DNA of 64,000 bases from Pseudomonas sp. URMO17WK12:I11 (GCF_007677725.1 NZ_VEDF01000005.1:359691-423690); one strand, 5' to 3'; positions 37,630 to 48,744 are shown, numbered from the stretch's first letter. Notes: generated from the sequence alone by a model not told the origin. A program made the numbers and translations.

Positions 37630-38520
37630 ATGGAATGGCGAAAAGGTCGACGCAGCGACAATGTCGTCGATGCCCGCGGTACAGGTGGTGGCGGTGGCGG
37701 CATGCGTTTCGGCGGTGGCAAAGGACTCGGCCTGGGCGCGATCCTGCTGATCGTCGGCATCGGCTGGCTGACGGGCCAGGATCCGCTGCAGATTCTTGGC
37801 CAGCTCACCGGGCAGATGGGCCAGCAGCAGCAGGCAGCACCAGCGGGTGCAGGCGGCAAGGCGCCGCCGGCCAACGACGAACAGGCGCAGTTCGTCGCCT
37901 CGGTGCTGGGCGATACCGAAGACACCTGGAAGGCGCTGTTTTCCCAGGCCGGCAAACAGTACCGGGACCCCAAGCTGGTGCTGTTCAGCGGCCAGGTGAA
38001 TTCAGCCTGCGGCTACGCCACTGCCGCAGTGGGACCGTTCTATTGCCCAGCCGACCAGCGGGTTTACCTGGACATGTCGTTCTTCCGGGAAATGGAAACG
38101 CGCTTCGCCGCAGCCGGCGACTTCGCCCAGGCCTACGTCATCGCCCATGAAATCGGCCACCATGTGCAGACCCTGCTGGGCGTCTCGGCCAAGGTCGATG
38201 CCGCGCGCCGCAGCGGCCAGCGCATGGAGGGCGACAACGGTCTGCTGGTGCGCCAGGAGTTGCAAGCCGACTGCCTGGCCGGGGTCTGGGCCTATCAGGC
38301 GCAACAGCGGCTCAACTGGCTGGAGCCAGGCGACGTCGAAGAAGCGCTCAACGCTGCCAATGCCATCGGTGACGATCGCCTGCAGCAGCAAGGTCAGGGC
38401 CGCGTGGTGCCCGACTCGTTCACCCACGGCACCTCGGCGCAGCGGGTTCGCTGGTTCAAGGCCGGGTTCGCCAATGGCGAAGTCGACAGCTGCGATACCT
38501 TCAGCGCGCGTAACCTTTGA
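37630..38520 (+). CDS. ypfJ: YpfJ family neutral zinc metallopeptidase
   Basis: A 296-residue protein. A glycine-rich cytoplasmic N-terminus (MEWRKGRRSDNVVDARGTGG) is followed by one membrane helix (about 36-52), then a catalytic domain with the zinc motif AHEIGHHVQ near residue 177 and a downstream Glu in QADCLAGVWAY. GPFYCPADQRVYLDMSFF is conserved in the family. It acts outside the membrane; substrate unknown. Confidence 0.87.
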   Translation: MEWRKGRRSDNVVDARGTGGGGGGMRFGGGKGLGLGAILLIVGIGWLTGQDPLQILGQLTGQMGQQQQAAPAGAGGKAPPANDEQAQFVASVLGDTEDTWKALFSQAGKQYRDPKLVLFSGQVNSACGYATAAVGPFYCPADQRVYLDMSFFREMETRFAAAGDFAQAYVIAHEIGHHVQTLLGVSAKVDAARRSGQRMEGDNGLLVRQELQADCLAGVWAYQAQQRLNWLEPGDVEEALNAANAIGDDRLQQQGQGRVVPDSFTHGTSAQRVRWFKAGFANGEVDSCDTFSARNL

Positions 38521-38525
38521 CCGAT

Positions 38526-38548
38526 CCCGGGCCGGTCGCCGGCCCGGG
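38526..38548 (+). terminator. GC-rich hairpin after ypfJ
   Basis: CCCGGGCCGG and CCGGCCCGGG form a perfect 10-bp stem with loop TCG, six bases after the ypfJ stop. No T-tract, so it may be an mRNA-stabilising 3' hairpin or a weak terminator. Confidence 0.6.
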
Positions 38549-38684
38549 TTACAAATCAGCTGAAAAAGCGATTCAGCTTTCCGTGCCGGGTGCCGATAAC
38601 ACCTGCACGATTCAGCGGGCCCCAGAACAATAACGCCCTGCGATCGACGATCAAGTGAGCGAATGAATTTTCTGGAGTGCGTGC

Positions 38685-40604
38685 ATGAACAGCTGGTTTG
38701 CCAATATCAGCGTCAACCTCAAACTCGGTCTGGGCTTCGGCCTGGTGCTGTTTCTAACCGGCCTGTTGGCCCTCACCGGCTGGACCAGCCTGGGCAGTCT
38801 CATCGACCGCAGCAACTGGATGGGCGATATCGGCCAGCTCAATAAAGACCTGACCGAACTGCGCGTGGCGCGCCTGCAATACATGATCGCCAACGGTGAT
38901 GATGCCGCCGCCGCCAACACCCTGGCCAAGCTGGACACCTTCAGCAAGCAGCAGCAGTACCTGGTAACCACCTTCACCAGCCCCGCCAACGTTGCGTTGC
39001 TCAAGGAACTGGGCCAGACCATCAGCGAGTACAAGGTCTCGCTGGACAAGATGCGCACCGGTTACAAGCACTCGCAGACGGCCCGCGATGCCATGAACGT
39101 GCACGCGGCCACTGCCGATCAGGCCCTGGAAACCCTCAGCCGTGACGTCATGTCGCGACCCGAGTCCGACAGCGTGCGCCTGGCTCAGTACCAATTGACC
39201 AGCCAGGCGCGCCAACGTCTGTTGCAAGTGCGCGTCGATGTGCGCGGCTACATTGCCGACAACAGCGCCAGCAATGAACAGGCCGCCTTGCGTCAGCTCG
39301 AAGGCTCGCTGGCCGACATCGACAAGCTCAAGGGCCAGTTGCCCGCCGAAGCCGCACGCGTGCAGCAGTTCGAGCAAGCCGTGCTCGGCTACCGCGATGC
39401 CGTGCGCCAGTTCCGCGATGCCGTCGCCGAGATTGCCGTGGCGCGCGCCGAGATGACGGTCGAAGGCGCCGACATCGTCAAGCGCAGCGATGCCCTGTAC
39501 AAGATCCAGATCGAACGCCGCGACGCCGAAAGCAGCGAAGCGCGCAGCCTGCAGATGATTGCCACGTTGCTGGCGCTGCTGGCCGGGGTCATCGCCGCCG
39601 TGGTCATCACCCGCCAGATCACCCTGCCCCTGCGCGACACCCTGCAATCGGTGGAACGCATCGCCGGTGGCGACCTGACTCACGAGCTGCGCGTTACCCG
39701 CCGTGACGAGATCGGCGTGTTGCAACAAGGCATCGCGCGCATGGGCACGACCCTGCGCGAACTGATCGCCGGCATCCGCGATGGCGTCACCCAGATCGCC
39801 AGCGCCGCCGAAGAACTGTCGGCGGTCACCGAGCAGACCAGCGCCGGCGCCAACAGCCAGAAGGTCGAGACCGACCAGGTGGCCACCGCCATGCATGAAA
39901 TGGCTGCCACCGTTCAAGAGGTGGCGCGTAACGCCGAGCAGGCTTCGCATGCCGCTACCGGTGCCGATGATGAAGCACGGGCCGGTGATCGGGTGGTCGC
40001 CGAGGCGATCAGCCAGATCGAGCGCCTGGCCGGTGAAGTGCATCGCTCCACCGAAGCCATGAACCTGTTGCAGCAGGAAAGCCAGAAGATCGGCAGCGTC
40101 ATGGATGTGATCAAGTCGGTGGCCGAGCAGACCAACCTGCTGGCACTCAACGCCGCCATTGAAGCGGCCCGCGCCGGCGAGGCCGGGCGCGGCTTCGCGG
40201 TAGTCGCCGACGAAGTGCGCGGCCTGGCCCAACGCACGCAGAAATCCACCGAAGAGATCGAAGAGCTGGTGGCCAGTCTGCAGCATGGCACCCAGCAGGT
40301 AGCCAATGCCATGCAAGGCAGCCGCACGCTGACCGACAGCAGTGTCGAGCTGGCGCGCAAGGCCGGCAGTTCGCTCGAGAACATCACCAGCACGGTGTCG
40401 AGCATCCAGTCGATGAACCAGCAGATTGCAGCGGCGGCCGAGCAGCAGAGCGCAGTGGCTGAGGAGATCAGCCGCAGCATTCTGAATGTTCGCGACGTGT
40501 CGGAGCAAACCGCTGCGGCGAGCGACGAAACCGCCGCCTCCAGCGTCGAGCTGGCGCGCCTGGGTGGTCAGCTGCAGATGCTGGTCAGCCAGTTCCGCGT
40601 CTGA
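38685..40604 (+). CDS. mcpS: Methyl-accepting chemotaxis protein, McpS-like
   Basis: A 639-residue chemoreceptor: TM1 about 11-33, a large helical periplasmic ligand domain of about 250 residues (bimodular HBM size), TM2 about 290-308, HAMP to about 365, then the signalling domain with the conserved hairpin [20 protein letters not shown] and [19 protein letters not shown]. Length, ligand-domain size and position match McpS of P. putida, which senses tricarboxylic-acid-cycle acids. No C-terminal CheR pentapeptide. It is monocistronic, ending at a hairpin. Confidence 0.88.
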   Translation: MNSWFANISVNLKLGLGFGLVLFLTGLLALTGWTSLGSLIDRSNWMGDIGQLNKDLTELRVARLQYMIANGDDAAAANTLAKLDTFSKQQQYLVTTFTSPANVALLKELGQTISEYKVSLDKMRTGYKHSQTARDAMNVHAATADQALETLSRDVMSRPESDSVRLAQYQLTSQARQRLLQVRVDVRGYIADNSASNEQAALRQLEGSLADIDKLKGQLPAEAARVQQFEQAVLGYRDAVRQFRDAVAEIAVARAEMTVEGADIVKRSDALYKIQIERRDAESSEARSLQMIATLLALLAGVIAAVVITRQITLPLRDTLQSVERIAGGDLTHELRVTRRDEIGVLQQGIARMGTTLRELIAGIRDGVTQIASAAEELSAVTEQTSAGANSQKVETDQVATAMHEMAATVQEVARNAEQASHAATGADDEARAGDRVVAEAISQIERLAGEVHRSTEAMNLLQQESQKIGSVMDVIKSVAEQTNLLALNAAIEAARAGEAGRGFAVVADEVRGLAQRTQKSTEEIEELVASLQHGTQQVANAMQGSRTLTDSSVELARKAGSSLENITSTVSSIQSMNQQIAAAAEQQSAVAEEISRSILNVRDVSEQTAAASDETAASSVELARLGGQLQMLVSQFRV

Positions 40605-40612
40605 TCTGAGCA

Positions 40613-40646
40613 CCTGTGGCGAGCCTGGCGATACGATCGCTCAGGC
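40613..40646. terminator. Bidirectional hairpin between mcpS and ggt
   Basis: CCTGTGGC...GCCACAGG, extended inward by AGCCTG...CAGGCT with a single mismatch between them, forms a long stem between convergent genes. It lies 9 bp past mcpS and 29 bp from the ggt stop. Confidence 0.75.
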
Positions 40647-40674
40647 TTGCCACAGGGGCGCCTTTGCCCCCCGC

Positions 40675-42342
40675 TTATTTGACGATCATCCCTACCCCAC
40701 GCCCGCGCGGATCGGACGCGGTTTCGACCTTGGCGCCGTCGATGCGAATCGCCTGAATGTCGCCCATCTCCCAGCCTTGATCCTCCAGCACATAGCCCAT
40801 TTTCTTCAGCTCATCGGCCGCAGGCCCGGTCAACGGCGCGTAGCTGTCGTAATAAATGGTGTCCTTGGGCAGCAGCTGGTGGTGCACACGCTGCGCCGCC
40901 ACAGCTTTCTCCAGCGGCATGTCGTAGTCATAAAGGTTGTTCATCACCTGGAAGATCGAGGTGAAGATCCGCGAACCGCCTGGAGTGCCGATCACCAGCT
41001 CGACCTTGCCATCGCGGGTCATCAGGCTAGGGCTCATCGACGACAGCATGCGCTTGCCCGGCTCGATGGCGTTGGCGTCGCCGCCGACCACGCCAAAGGC
41101 ATTGGCTGCACCGGGCTTGGCGCTGAAATCATCCATTTCGTCGTTGAGCAGGAAGCCTGCGCCCTTGACCACCACGCCACTGCCGTAGTCGAGGTTGAGG
41201 GTGTAGGTGTTGCTGACCGCATTGCCTTGCTTGTCGACGATCGAGAAGTGGGTGGTCTGATGCGGCTCCAGGCCGGGCTTGACCTGGTCGGTCGCGGAAA
41301 TCGCCTTGGGGTCGACCTGGGCGGCGCGCTTGGCCAGGTAATCCTTGGCCACCAGTTGATCGACCGGCACTTTGGTGAAGGCCGGGTCACCCAGGTAGTC
41401 GGCGCGGTCGGCGAACACGCGCTTCTCGATCTCGGCCAGCAGGTGGATGTACTGCGCTGAGTTGTGCGCCACCCCTTTGAAATCGGCCGCGCGGTCCTCC
41501 TTGATGCCCAGCAGCTGGGCCAGGGCCACGCCGCCGGAGCTCGGCGGTGGCGCGGTGTAGACGACATTACCGCGCCAGCTCAGGGCCATCGGCTCGCGCC
41601 ACACGGCCTTGTAGTCCTTGAGGTCTTGCTTGCTGATCAGGCCATTATCGGCCTGCATTTGCGCCACCAGCAGATCTGCAGTCTTGCCCTGATAGAACTC
41701 GCTGACCCCTTTGTCGGCGATGCGCTCGAGGGTTTGCGCCATTTCAGGCTGCTTGAACAGCTCGCCGACTTTCATGCTGCCGAAGTAGTCGTTGAAATTG
41801 GTCGCGGTCTTGAACAGGCCCTGGGCGTCGTTGCGGTATTGATACTGTTTTTCCGCAACCTTGAAGCCGTTTTTGGCGTAGCCGATGGCAGGGGTCAGCA
41901 GTTCGCTCCACGGCAGCTTGCCAAACTTCTGGTGCGCTTCCCACATACCCATCACCGTGCCGGGCACCCCGGCTGCGCGCACGCCCACCAGGCTGAGGTT
42001 TTCGATCACCTCGCCTTTGTCATCCAGGTACATGTTGCGCGTCGCCGCTTTAGGCGCCACTTCACGATAGTCGAGGAAGTACGCCTTGCCGTCGACGAAC
42101 AAGGTCATGAAGCCGCCACCCCCGATGTTGCCGGCTTCCGGATAGGTCACTGCCAGGGTGAAGGCAGTGGCCACGGCAGCATCCACCGCGTTGCCGCCTT
42201 TTTTGAGGATATCGGCAGCTACCTGTGCACCATATTGATCGGGTGCAGCCACCGCGCCGCCTTCGAGCGTAGCGGCAAAGGTCGACGAACAGCTCAGGAG
42301 CGCGGCTGTCAGAGCCAGGTACTGAAACGGGACAATACGCAT
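40675..42342 (-). CDS. ggt: Gamma-glutamyltransferase
   Basis: A 555-residue periplasmic enzyme that hydrolyses glutathione and transfers gamma-glutamyl groups. A signal peptide (MRIVPFQYLALTAALLSCSS, cleaved near residue 23) is followed by the large subunit. The self-processing Thr lies in HQTTHFSIVDKQGNAVSNTY; MLSSMSPSLMTRDGKVELVI and GTPGGSRIFT are the small-subunit motifs. Length is normal. ATG 42342 is chosen as the start of the signal peptide. Confidence 0.93.
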   Translation of the reverse strand: MRIVPFQYLALTAALLSCSSTFAATLEGGAVAAPDQYGAQVAADILKKGGNAVDAAVATAFTLAVTYPEAGNIGGGGFMTLFVDGKAYFLDYREVAPKAATRNMYLDDKGEVIENLSLVGVRAAGVPGTVMGMWEAHQKFGKLPWSELLTPAIGYAKNGFKVAEKQYQYRNDAQGLFKTATNFNDYFGSMKVGELFKQPEMAQTLERIADKGVSEFYQGKTADLLVAQMQADNGLISKQDLKDYKAVWREPMALSWRGNVVYTAPPPSSGGVALAQLLGIKEDRAADFKGVAHNSAQYIHLLAEIEKRVFADRADYLGDPAFTKVPVDQLVAKDYLAKRAAQVDPKAISATDQVKPGLEPHQTTHFSIVDKQGNAVSNTYTLNLDYGSGVVVKGAGFLLNDEMDDFSAKPGAANAFGVVGGDANAIEPGKRMLSSMSPSLMTRDGKVELVIGTPGGSRIFTSIFQVMNNLYDYDMPLEKAVAAQRVHHQLLPKDTIYYDSYAPLTGPAADELKKMGYVLEDQGWEMGDIQAIRIDGAKVETASDPRGRGVGMIVK

Positions 42343-42459
42343 GACACGTCCTTGGTGTTGTTTTTGTTGAGCAGTCAGTAAGGCCGAAGCCACGGCACTG
42401 CGCAATCGACCCAAGGGACTTTCGCCGCCTGTAGACACAAACTGTCGCGTTCAGGCAAC

Positions 42460-43356
42460 TCAGCAGGCGTACATGGCCAGCTTGCGCTGGATGAAATCGA
42501 GAAAGCATTGAATGCGCAGGGCCAGCTGGGTGTTGCGGTAGTACACCGCATGGATCGGCTGTCGATAGCCGTTGTTGGCCTCGCTGAGCAAGACCTTAAG
42601 GCGGCCTTGGCGGATGTCTTCGTGGGTCATGAAGTGCGACAGGCTGACGATGCCCTCCCCGGCCAGCGCCAACTGACGCAGCGTTTCGCCGCTGGAGGCG
42701 ACCAGTGCCGGGCGGATGCGCCAATGATCGCCCTCGGCGTGGCGCAGCGGCCAGCGGTTGAGCGATTCGGGCTGACTGAAGCCGAGCAAGGTGTGCCCAT
42801 GCAGATCCTCGACCCTTCGCGGCGTGCCGTGGCGTTGCAGGTATGCGGGACTGGCCAAGACCTGGACCGGGCTGCAACCCAGCGAACGGGCATGCAGGCT
42901 GGAGTCGGCCAGCTCACCGATGCGAATGGCCACGTCGGTGCTCTGTTCGAGCAGGTCGATGATCAGGTCGTCGGTGTTGAGCTCCAGCTCGATGCCTGGG
43001 TACTGCCGGCGAAAGTCGCCGATCCACGGCACGATGGCATGCAGCATGAATGGCGCGGCGGCATTGATGCGCAGGCGCCCGGATGGGCTCTGGCGGCTCA
43101 TCGATAGACGCTCCTCCATCTCGTCCATCTGCTCCAGCACCTTGCGCGCGCTGTCGAGAAACACCCGCCCCTCTTCGGTCAGGTCCATGCGCCGCGTGGT
43201 GCGATTGACCAGCGTGGTGCCCAGCTTGGCCTCCAGGCGTGACAGCGTGCGACTGACGGCAGACGGGGTCTGGCCAAGCTGCTCGGCGGCGGCGGAGATC
43301 GAGCCGCTGTCGATGACGGCGACGAACACCTGAAGTTCTTCTGAGCGGATTTTCAC
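42460..43356 (-). CDS. LysR family transcriptional regulator
   Basis: A 298-residue LysR protein. The N-terminal winged helix (FVAVIDSGSISAAAEQLGQT, PSAVSRTLSRLEAKLGTTLV) leads into a type-2 periplasmic-binding fold (about 90-295). The start is taken as GTG 43356, with AGGA upstream, because the family begins at VKIRSEELQVFV. It lies 78 bp downstream of mdaB on the same strand, so it may control mdaB/ygiN or ggt; the inducer is unknown. Confidence 0.85.
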   Translation of the reverse strand: MKIRSEELQVFVAVIDSGSISAAAEQLGQTPSAVSRTLSRLEAKLGTTLVNRTTRRMDLTEEGRVFLDSARKVLEQMDEMEERLSMSRQSPSGRLRINAAAPFMLHAIVPWIGDFRRQYPGIELELNTDDLIIDLLEQSTDVAIRIGELADSSLHARSLGCSPVQVLASPAYLQRHGTPRRVEDLHGHTLLGFSQPESLNRWPLRHAEGDHWRIRPALVASSGETLRQLALAGEGIVSLSHFMTHEDIRQGRLKVLLSEANNGYRQPIHAVYYRNTQLALRIQCFLDFIQRKLAMYAC

Positions 43357-43434
43357 AGCAGGTCCTGGGGCGAATTGATGCTGGATTAGATAGCCGCTTG
43401 GCGGCAGCAAGTCCAGCCCGCCCGCGGCGATAGG

Positions 43435-44025
43435 TTACTGGACCTTGCCAAACACCTGGTGCAGATGCGCTCGATAGGCCGCCAAAGCTGCCGGCACATC
43501 CGGGCGCTTCATCACATCCACGGCCAGGAAGGTCGGCAGGCCGGTCATGCCAAGGAATTGGTTGGCCTTGTGGAATGGGAAATACACGGCATCCACGCCC
43601 TTGCCCTCGAAGAAATCCGCGGGGTCATCGAAAGCCTGCTGCGGCGCGTTCCAGGTCAGCGAGAGCATGTACTGCTTGCCCTGGATCAGGCCGCCGCTGC
43701 CGTATTTCTGGGTATGGTCCGAACGGGTGCGCCCATCGCTGGCGTACAGGCTGCCGTGACCTTCGGTGAACACTTCGTCGAGGTACTTCTTCACCGTCCA
43801 CGGGGCACCCATCCACCAGCCGGGCATCTGATAGATGATCACATCGGCCCAGAGGAATTTCTCCACCTCGGCCTTGATGTCGTAGCCGCCGTCAATGAAG
43901 GTCTGTTGTACATCAAAGCCTGCATGGTCCAGATAGGCCAGTGCGGCATCGTGCAGGGTCTGGTTGAGTCGGCCATCGGAATGGGCGAATTGCTTGCCAC
44001 CGTTGAGCAGAAGGATCTTTTTCAT
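43435..44025 (-). CDS. mdaB: NAD(P)H:quinone oxidoreductase MdaB
   Basis: A 196-residue flavodoxin-like quinone reductase. MKKILLLNGGKQFAHSDGRL is the FMN-binding start, and YQMPGWWMGAPWTVKKYLDE plus YGSGGLIQGKQYMLSLTWNA are MdaB signatures. It carries out two-electron quinone reduction, limiting redox cycling. It is divergent from a YgiN-like monooxygenase; mdaB and ygiN are also neighbours in E. coli, where they are proposed to form a quinol redox cycle. Confidence 0.92.
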   Translation of the reverse strand: MKKILLLNGGKQFAHSDGRLNQTLHDAALAYLDHAGFDVQQTFIDGGYDIKAEVEKFLWADVIIYQMPGWWMGAPWTVKKYLDEVFTEGHGSLYASDGRTRSDHTQKYGSGGLIQGKQYMLSLTWNAPQQAFDDPADFFEGKGVDAVYFPFHKANQFLGMTGLPTFLAVDVMKRPDVPAALAAYRAHLHQVFGKVQ

Positions 44026-44101
44026 GCTGGCCTCCCCGGCCTGGTCAATCATCGAGGTCGGCAGGTTAGTGTTTCCGGGCACGCGGAAACAGCGCAGGCA
44101 G

Positions 44102-44118
44102 GGCAAATGACATTTGCC
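44102..44118. promoter_or_regulatory. 17-bp palindrome between mdaB and ygiN-like gene
   Basis: GGCAAATGACATTTGCC has perfect 7-bp arms around GAC in the 165-bp divergent region. Position and symmetry suggest an operator shared by both genes. The regulator is unknown; the LysR gene next door is a candidate. Confidence 0.55.
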
Positions 44119-44190
44119 TGCAGATCAAGAATAATTCACCCATTGTTGCCTTAGAATTGGCTCACCTTCTGTTCACCGTGGAGATCCAGC

Positions 44191-44505
44191 ATGAGCGAGC
44201 AACACGCCTTCATCCTTAAAGCCAAGACCCGTCCGGACATGGCTGACGCCTTCGAGACCCTGTTCCGCGCCTATGTCGAACCGAGCCGACAAGAACCCGG
44301 CTGCATCGAATACCACATGCTGCGCGACCAGCAGGACCCGACGCTGTTCGTGTTCTTCGAAGTCTGGGCCAGCAAAGCGGCACTGGACGAACATTCGGCC
44401 CTGCCGCACATGGCGGAATTCTTTGCCAAGCGCATGGAATACCTGGAGCGCGACTTCGACATCCAGCCCATCGTGATGCTCAGTGCCTCGTCTGCCAATC
44501 GGTGA
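44191..44505 (+). CDS. Antibiotic biosynthesis monooxygenase-domain protein (YgiN-like)
   Basis: A 104-residue ABM-fold protein. FILKAKTRPDMADAFETLFR, EPGCIEYHMLRDQQDPTLFV and FFEVWASKAALDEHSALPHM are typical of the family that oxidises quinols without a cofactor. It stands divergent from mdaB, which points to quinol/quinone chemistry, as proposed for E. coli YgiN. Confidence 0.87.
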   Translation: MSEQHAFILKAKTRPDMADAFETLFRAYVEPSRQEPGCIEYHMLRDQQDPTLFVFFEVWASKAALDEHSALPHMAEFFAKRMEYLERDFDIQPIVMLSASSANR

Positions 44506-44631
44506 CGGCACAATGGCCAAGCGATAACGCTCGCAAGGCAGCAGAGGCCCAAAAACCTGAACCTAGCGAGTTCACCGCGCGATGTGGGAGGCTGCTCAGC
44601 GCACGGTAGGAAACATCGCTTAGCGCTTACA

Positions 44632-44645
44632 GACACTTAAGTGTC
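44632..44645. promoter_or_regulatory. Perfect 14-bp palindrome upstream of cupin gene
   Basis: GACACTTAAGTGTC is a perfect palindrome, 74 bp before the cupin start. It looks like an operator for a dimeric repressor, but I cannot name the regulator. Confidence 0.5.
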
Positions 44646-44719
44646 GAGCCCAGGCAACTGCAGCGGCGGGGATGGTCATAAGGTGGCGAGTCATTCAGCC
44701 AGTCACCAGGAGTTGTGCC

Positions 44720-45064
44720 ATGTCCGATTTCATCACCGTCCTGCGCGAAACCTGCCCGACGCCGGTCGTGAACGCCACCAAGTGGAAGCGCATCGGCGGC
44801 GATCCGCACACCGTCAACCTCAATGCTTATCTGTCGGCCGATGGCAGCAAGATCATGGGCACGTGGATCTGCACGCCTGGCAAATTCGAGGTCAACTATG
44901 ACAAGTGGGAGTTCTGCCACTTCCTCGACGGGTACTGCATCGTGACGCCGGAAGGTGAAGAACCCAAGCACTTGAAGGCCGGCGATGTGTTCGTGATCGA
45001 ACCTGGGATGAAGGGTACCTGGGAAGTGGTCGAAACCGTGCGCAAGTATTTCGTCTTCGCCTGA
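44720..45064 (+). CDS. Cupin domain protein
   Basis: A 114-residue single-domain cupin (cupin_3 type). CTPGKFEVNYDKWEFCHFLD and GYCIVTPEGEEPKHLKAGDV cover the two cupin motifs, and FVIEPGMKGTWEVVETVRKY ends the barrel. A metal site with a reduced His set (His in FCHFL) is possible. No enzyme function can be assigned. CAGGAG precedes the start. Confidence 0.82.
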   Translation: MSDFITVLRETCPTPVVNATKWKRIGGDPHTVNLNAYLSADGSKIMGTWICTPGKFEVNYDKWEFCHFLDGYCIVTPEGEEPKHLKAGDVFVIEPGMKGTWEVVETVRKYFVFA

Positions 45065-45118
45065 CGCTGTGGGCCGCTCGCTCCCTATCGCTGGAGCGAG
45101 CGTGCCAGGGGCCTTGCC

Positions 45119-46009
45119 TCAATCTTTCTTGCGATAGCCTTCGATGATCGCCGAGAAGTCCTTGCCGCCCTCGCCGCGCAGGCTCATGGCCTGGTACAGC
45201 TGCTGGGCCACCGCGCCGAGGATCACCGGCTGGTGCGCCTGTCGTGCGGCTTCGGTGGCCAGCCCCAGATCCTTGAGCATCAGTTCAGCGCCGAATCCAC
45301 CGGTATAGCCGCGTGAGGCCGGGGCGGTCTCGATGATGCCCGGCCAGGGATTGTAGGTATCGGAGCTCCAGCAACGCCCGGTGGAACTGTTGATGATGCC
45401 GGCCAGCACCTGGGTATCGATGCCCAGGGCGTTGCCCAGGGCCATGGCTTCCGATACCCCGATCATCGAGATGCCGAGCAGCAGGTTGTTGCAGATCTTG
45501 GCGATCTGCCCAGTGCCTACGTCGCCGCAATGCACGATGTTACGGCCCATCTGCTTGAGCACCGGTTCAAGGGTGGCGAACAGCTCGGCGCTGGCGCCGA
45601 CCATGAACGTCAACGTACCTGCCGCAGCCCCGCCAGTGCCGCCAGACACCGGCGCATCGCCCAAGTCCACACCCTTGGCAGCGGCGGCCTTGAACACCTC
45701 GCGGGCGGTTTGCGGGTCAATGGTGCTGCAGTCCACCGTCGGCGTACCGGGGCGAATACCGGCCAGCACGCCGTCTTCTTCATTGAGGTAGACCGCGCGC
45801 ACATGCGCCGCTGCCGGCAGCATGGTGATGACCAGTTCGCTGTTCGCTGCAGCGTCCTTGGGCGAAGCGCTGACCTGCCCACCGAGCTCGGCAAGCTCCG
45901 CCAACACGCTCTGGTTGAGGTCGAACAGATGCAACTGGTGCCCAGCCTTGAGCAAATTACGGGCCATGGGCGCGCCCATGTTGCCCAAGCCGATGAATGC
46001 AATTCGCAT
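45119..46009 (-). CDS. mmsB: 3-Hydroxyisobutyrate dehydrogenase
   Basis: A 296-residue NAD-dependent enzyme of valine breakdown, turning 3-hydroxyisobutyrate into methylmalonate semialdehyde. MRIAFIGLGNMGAPMARNLL binds NAD; DAPVSGGTGGAAAGTLTFMV is the substrate motif; GQIAKICNNLLLGISMIG holds the catalytic lysine. ATG 46009 begins the Rossmann fold. It follows mmsA by 10 bp. Confidence 0.95.
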   Translation of the reverse strand: MRIAFIGLGNMGAPMARNLLKAGHQLHLFDLNQSVLAELAELGGQVSASPKDAAANSELVITMLPAAAHVRAVYLNEEDGVLAGIRPGTPTVDCSTIDPQTAREVFKAAAAKGVDLGDAPVSGGTGGAAAGTLTFMVGASAELFATLEPVLKQMGRNIVHCGDVGTGQIAKICNNLLLGISMIGVSEAMALGNALGIDTQVLAGIINSSTGRCWSSDTYNPWPGIIETAPASRGYTGGFGAELMLKDLGLATEAARQAHQPVILGAVAQQLYQAMSLRGEGGKDFSAIIEGYRKKD

Positions 46010-46019
46010 GGCGTGCTCC

Positions 46020-47546
<1,527 letters not shown>

Positions 47547-47632
47547 CTGCGTGCTCCTTGGAATTATTGTCAGGGCGAGAGCGTCAGCGCCGAGCCCTTT
47601 GCACAGTGGCGCCGGGGGGCTTTTATCGAGTA

Positions 47633-47651
47633 TAGATGTGCAAACATCCTA
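47633..47651. promoter_or_regulatory. LysR-type operator candidate between mmsA and lysR
   Basis: GATGT-GCAA-ACATC (47635-47648) is a perfect inverted repeat within the divergent promoter region, 29 bp before the lysR start. The interrupted dyad is in the size range of LysR-type sites and is a likely binding site for the adjacent regulator. Confidence 0.55.
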
Positions 47652-47679
47652 CAAGAACGCACAAAAAAACCGGATCAAC

Positions 47680-48630
47680 ATGCAAAAAGACCTGACTTCC
47701 CTCAGTGCCTTGAACTGGGACGACCTGAAGTTCTTTCTTGAAGTGGCACGCACGCGCAAGGCCAGCAGCGCGGCCAAGCGCCTGGCGGTGGACTACACCA
47801 CGGTGTCGCGCCGCATCACTTCGCTGGAAAGCGCGCTGGGCACCTTGCTGTTCGAGAAATCGCGCACCAGCGGCTTCGTCCTGACGGCCGAAGGGCAGCG
47901 CTTGCTGGGCTATGCCGAGTCCATCGAAAGCACCCTGCACATGGCCTGCGAGCAGGTTTCAGGCTCGGGCGTGGCGTTGTCGGGGCACGTGCGGATGGGC
48001 TGCACCGAGGGCTTCGGCAGTTTCTTCGTTACCCCGCAACTGAGTCATTTCGTTGAAACCTACCCGGCGATCTCGGTCGACATCCTGCCGTTGCCGCACT
48101 TCATCAGCCTGTCCAAGCGCGAAGCGGACATCGTCATCGCCCTGGAGCGACCCGAGCATGGGCCGTATGTGTGCTGCAAGCTGTGCGACTACCGCCTGCG
48201 GCTGTATGCGACGCAGGATTACCTCGACCGCCACGCGCCGATCGAGCAGGTCAGCGACCTGAACGGGCATCCGTTCATCAGCTACGTCGACGACCTGGCC
48301 TTCAGTTCCGAGCTGCTGTACCTGGCCAACCTGATGCCCAATGCCAATGCCCGCCTGCGCAGCACCAGCGTCATCGCCCAGTACACGGCAGCGCTGCAGG
48401 GCCGCGGCCTGGCGATATTGCCGTGTTTCCTGGCGGCGCAGGATGCGCGCCTGGTGACCGTGCTGCCCGAGCAGATCGACGTGACCCGGCAATTCTGGAT
48501 GTACTGCCGCGAAGACTTGCGCAAGCTCAAGCGCATCACCCTATTGTGGGATTACATCCGCGGGGTGACGGAAGCGAATGCGCCGCTGTTGATGGGTGAG
48601 ACGCGGGAGATGCGGTTTGTTCAGGAATGA
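47680..48630 (+). CDS. LysR family regulator next to mmsAB, with replaced 3' end
   Basis: A 316-residue LysR protein: winged helix in the first 65 residues (LKFFLEVARTRKASSAAKRL, VDYTTVSRRITSLESALGTL), then the effector domain. Divergent from mmsAB, so valine-pathway control is likely. The gene reads to a normal stop, but its last 23 codons plus stop differ from a second copy of the gene end at 52051-52182. A mobile island entered within the 69-bp identical stretch and supplied the present tail (IRGVTEANAPLLMGETREMR), in place of IRQVTEANTPLLMGDAGELR. The protein is therefore probably a functional chimera. Confidence 0.88.
   Translation: MQKDLTSLSALNWDDLKFFLEVARTRKASSAAKRLAVDYTTVSRRITSLESALGTLLFEKSRTSGFVLTAEGQRLLGYAESIESTLHMACEQVSGSGVALSGHVRMGCTEGFGSFFVTPQLSHFVETYPAISVDILPLPHFISLSKREADIVIALERPEHGPYVCCKLCDYRLRLYATQDYLDRHAPIEQVSDLNGHPFISYVDDLAFSSELLYLANLMPNANARLRSTSVIAQYTAALQGRGLAILPCFLAAQDARLVTVLPEQIDVTRQFWMYCREDLRKLKRITLLWDYIRGVTEANAPLLMGETREMRFVQE
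48493..48561 (+). repeat. Left copy of 69-bp direct repeat (island boundary)
   Basis: These 69 bp, inside the lysR 3' end, are identical to 52051-52119. Sequence diverges at once on both sides. They are the left attachment or crossover sequence of the island. Confidence 0.93.
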
Positions 48631-48688
48631 CTATCGGCAAGGAGTGAGGGTACCTCAACCTACCTACCGCATGGGTGCGATGGCAACG

Positions 48689-48709
48689 ACTTGTGACAGA
48701 GGTTGTGAC
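48689..48709 (+). repeat. TTGTGAC direct repeats at the island's left end
   Basis: TTGTGAC occurs at 48691 and 48703, twelve bases apart. ACTTGTGACAG (48689-48699) recurs near the right end at 51966-51976, and TTGTGACA also at 51471. Repeated short motifs at both ends could be recombinase arm sites. Confidence 0.45.
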
Positions 48710-48744
48710 TGAGCATATAACGACAGCACCGGCACGCTTACTAG

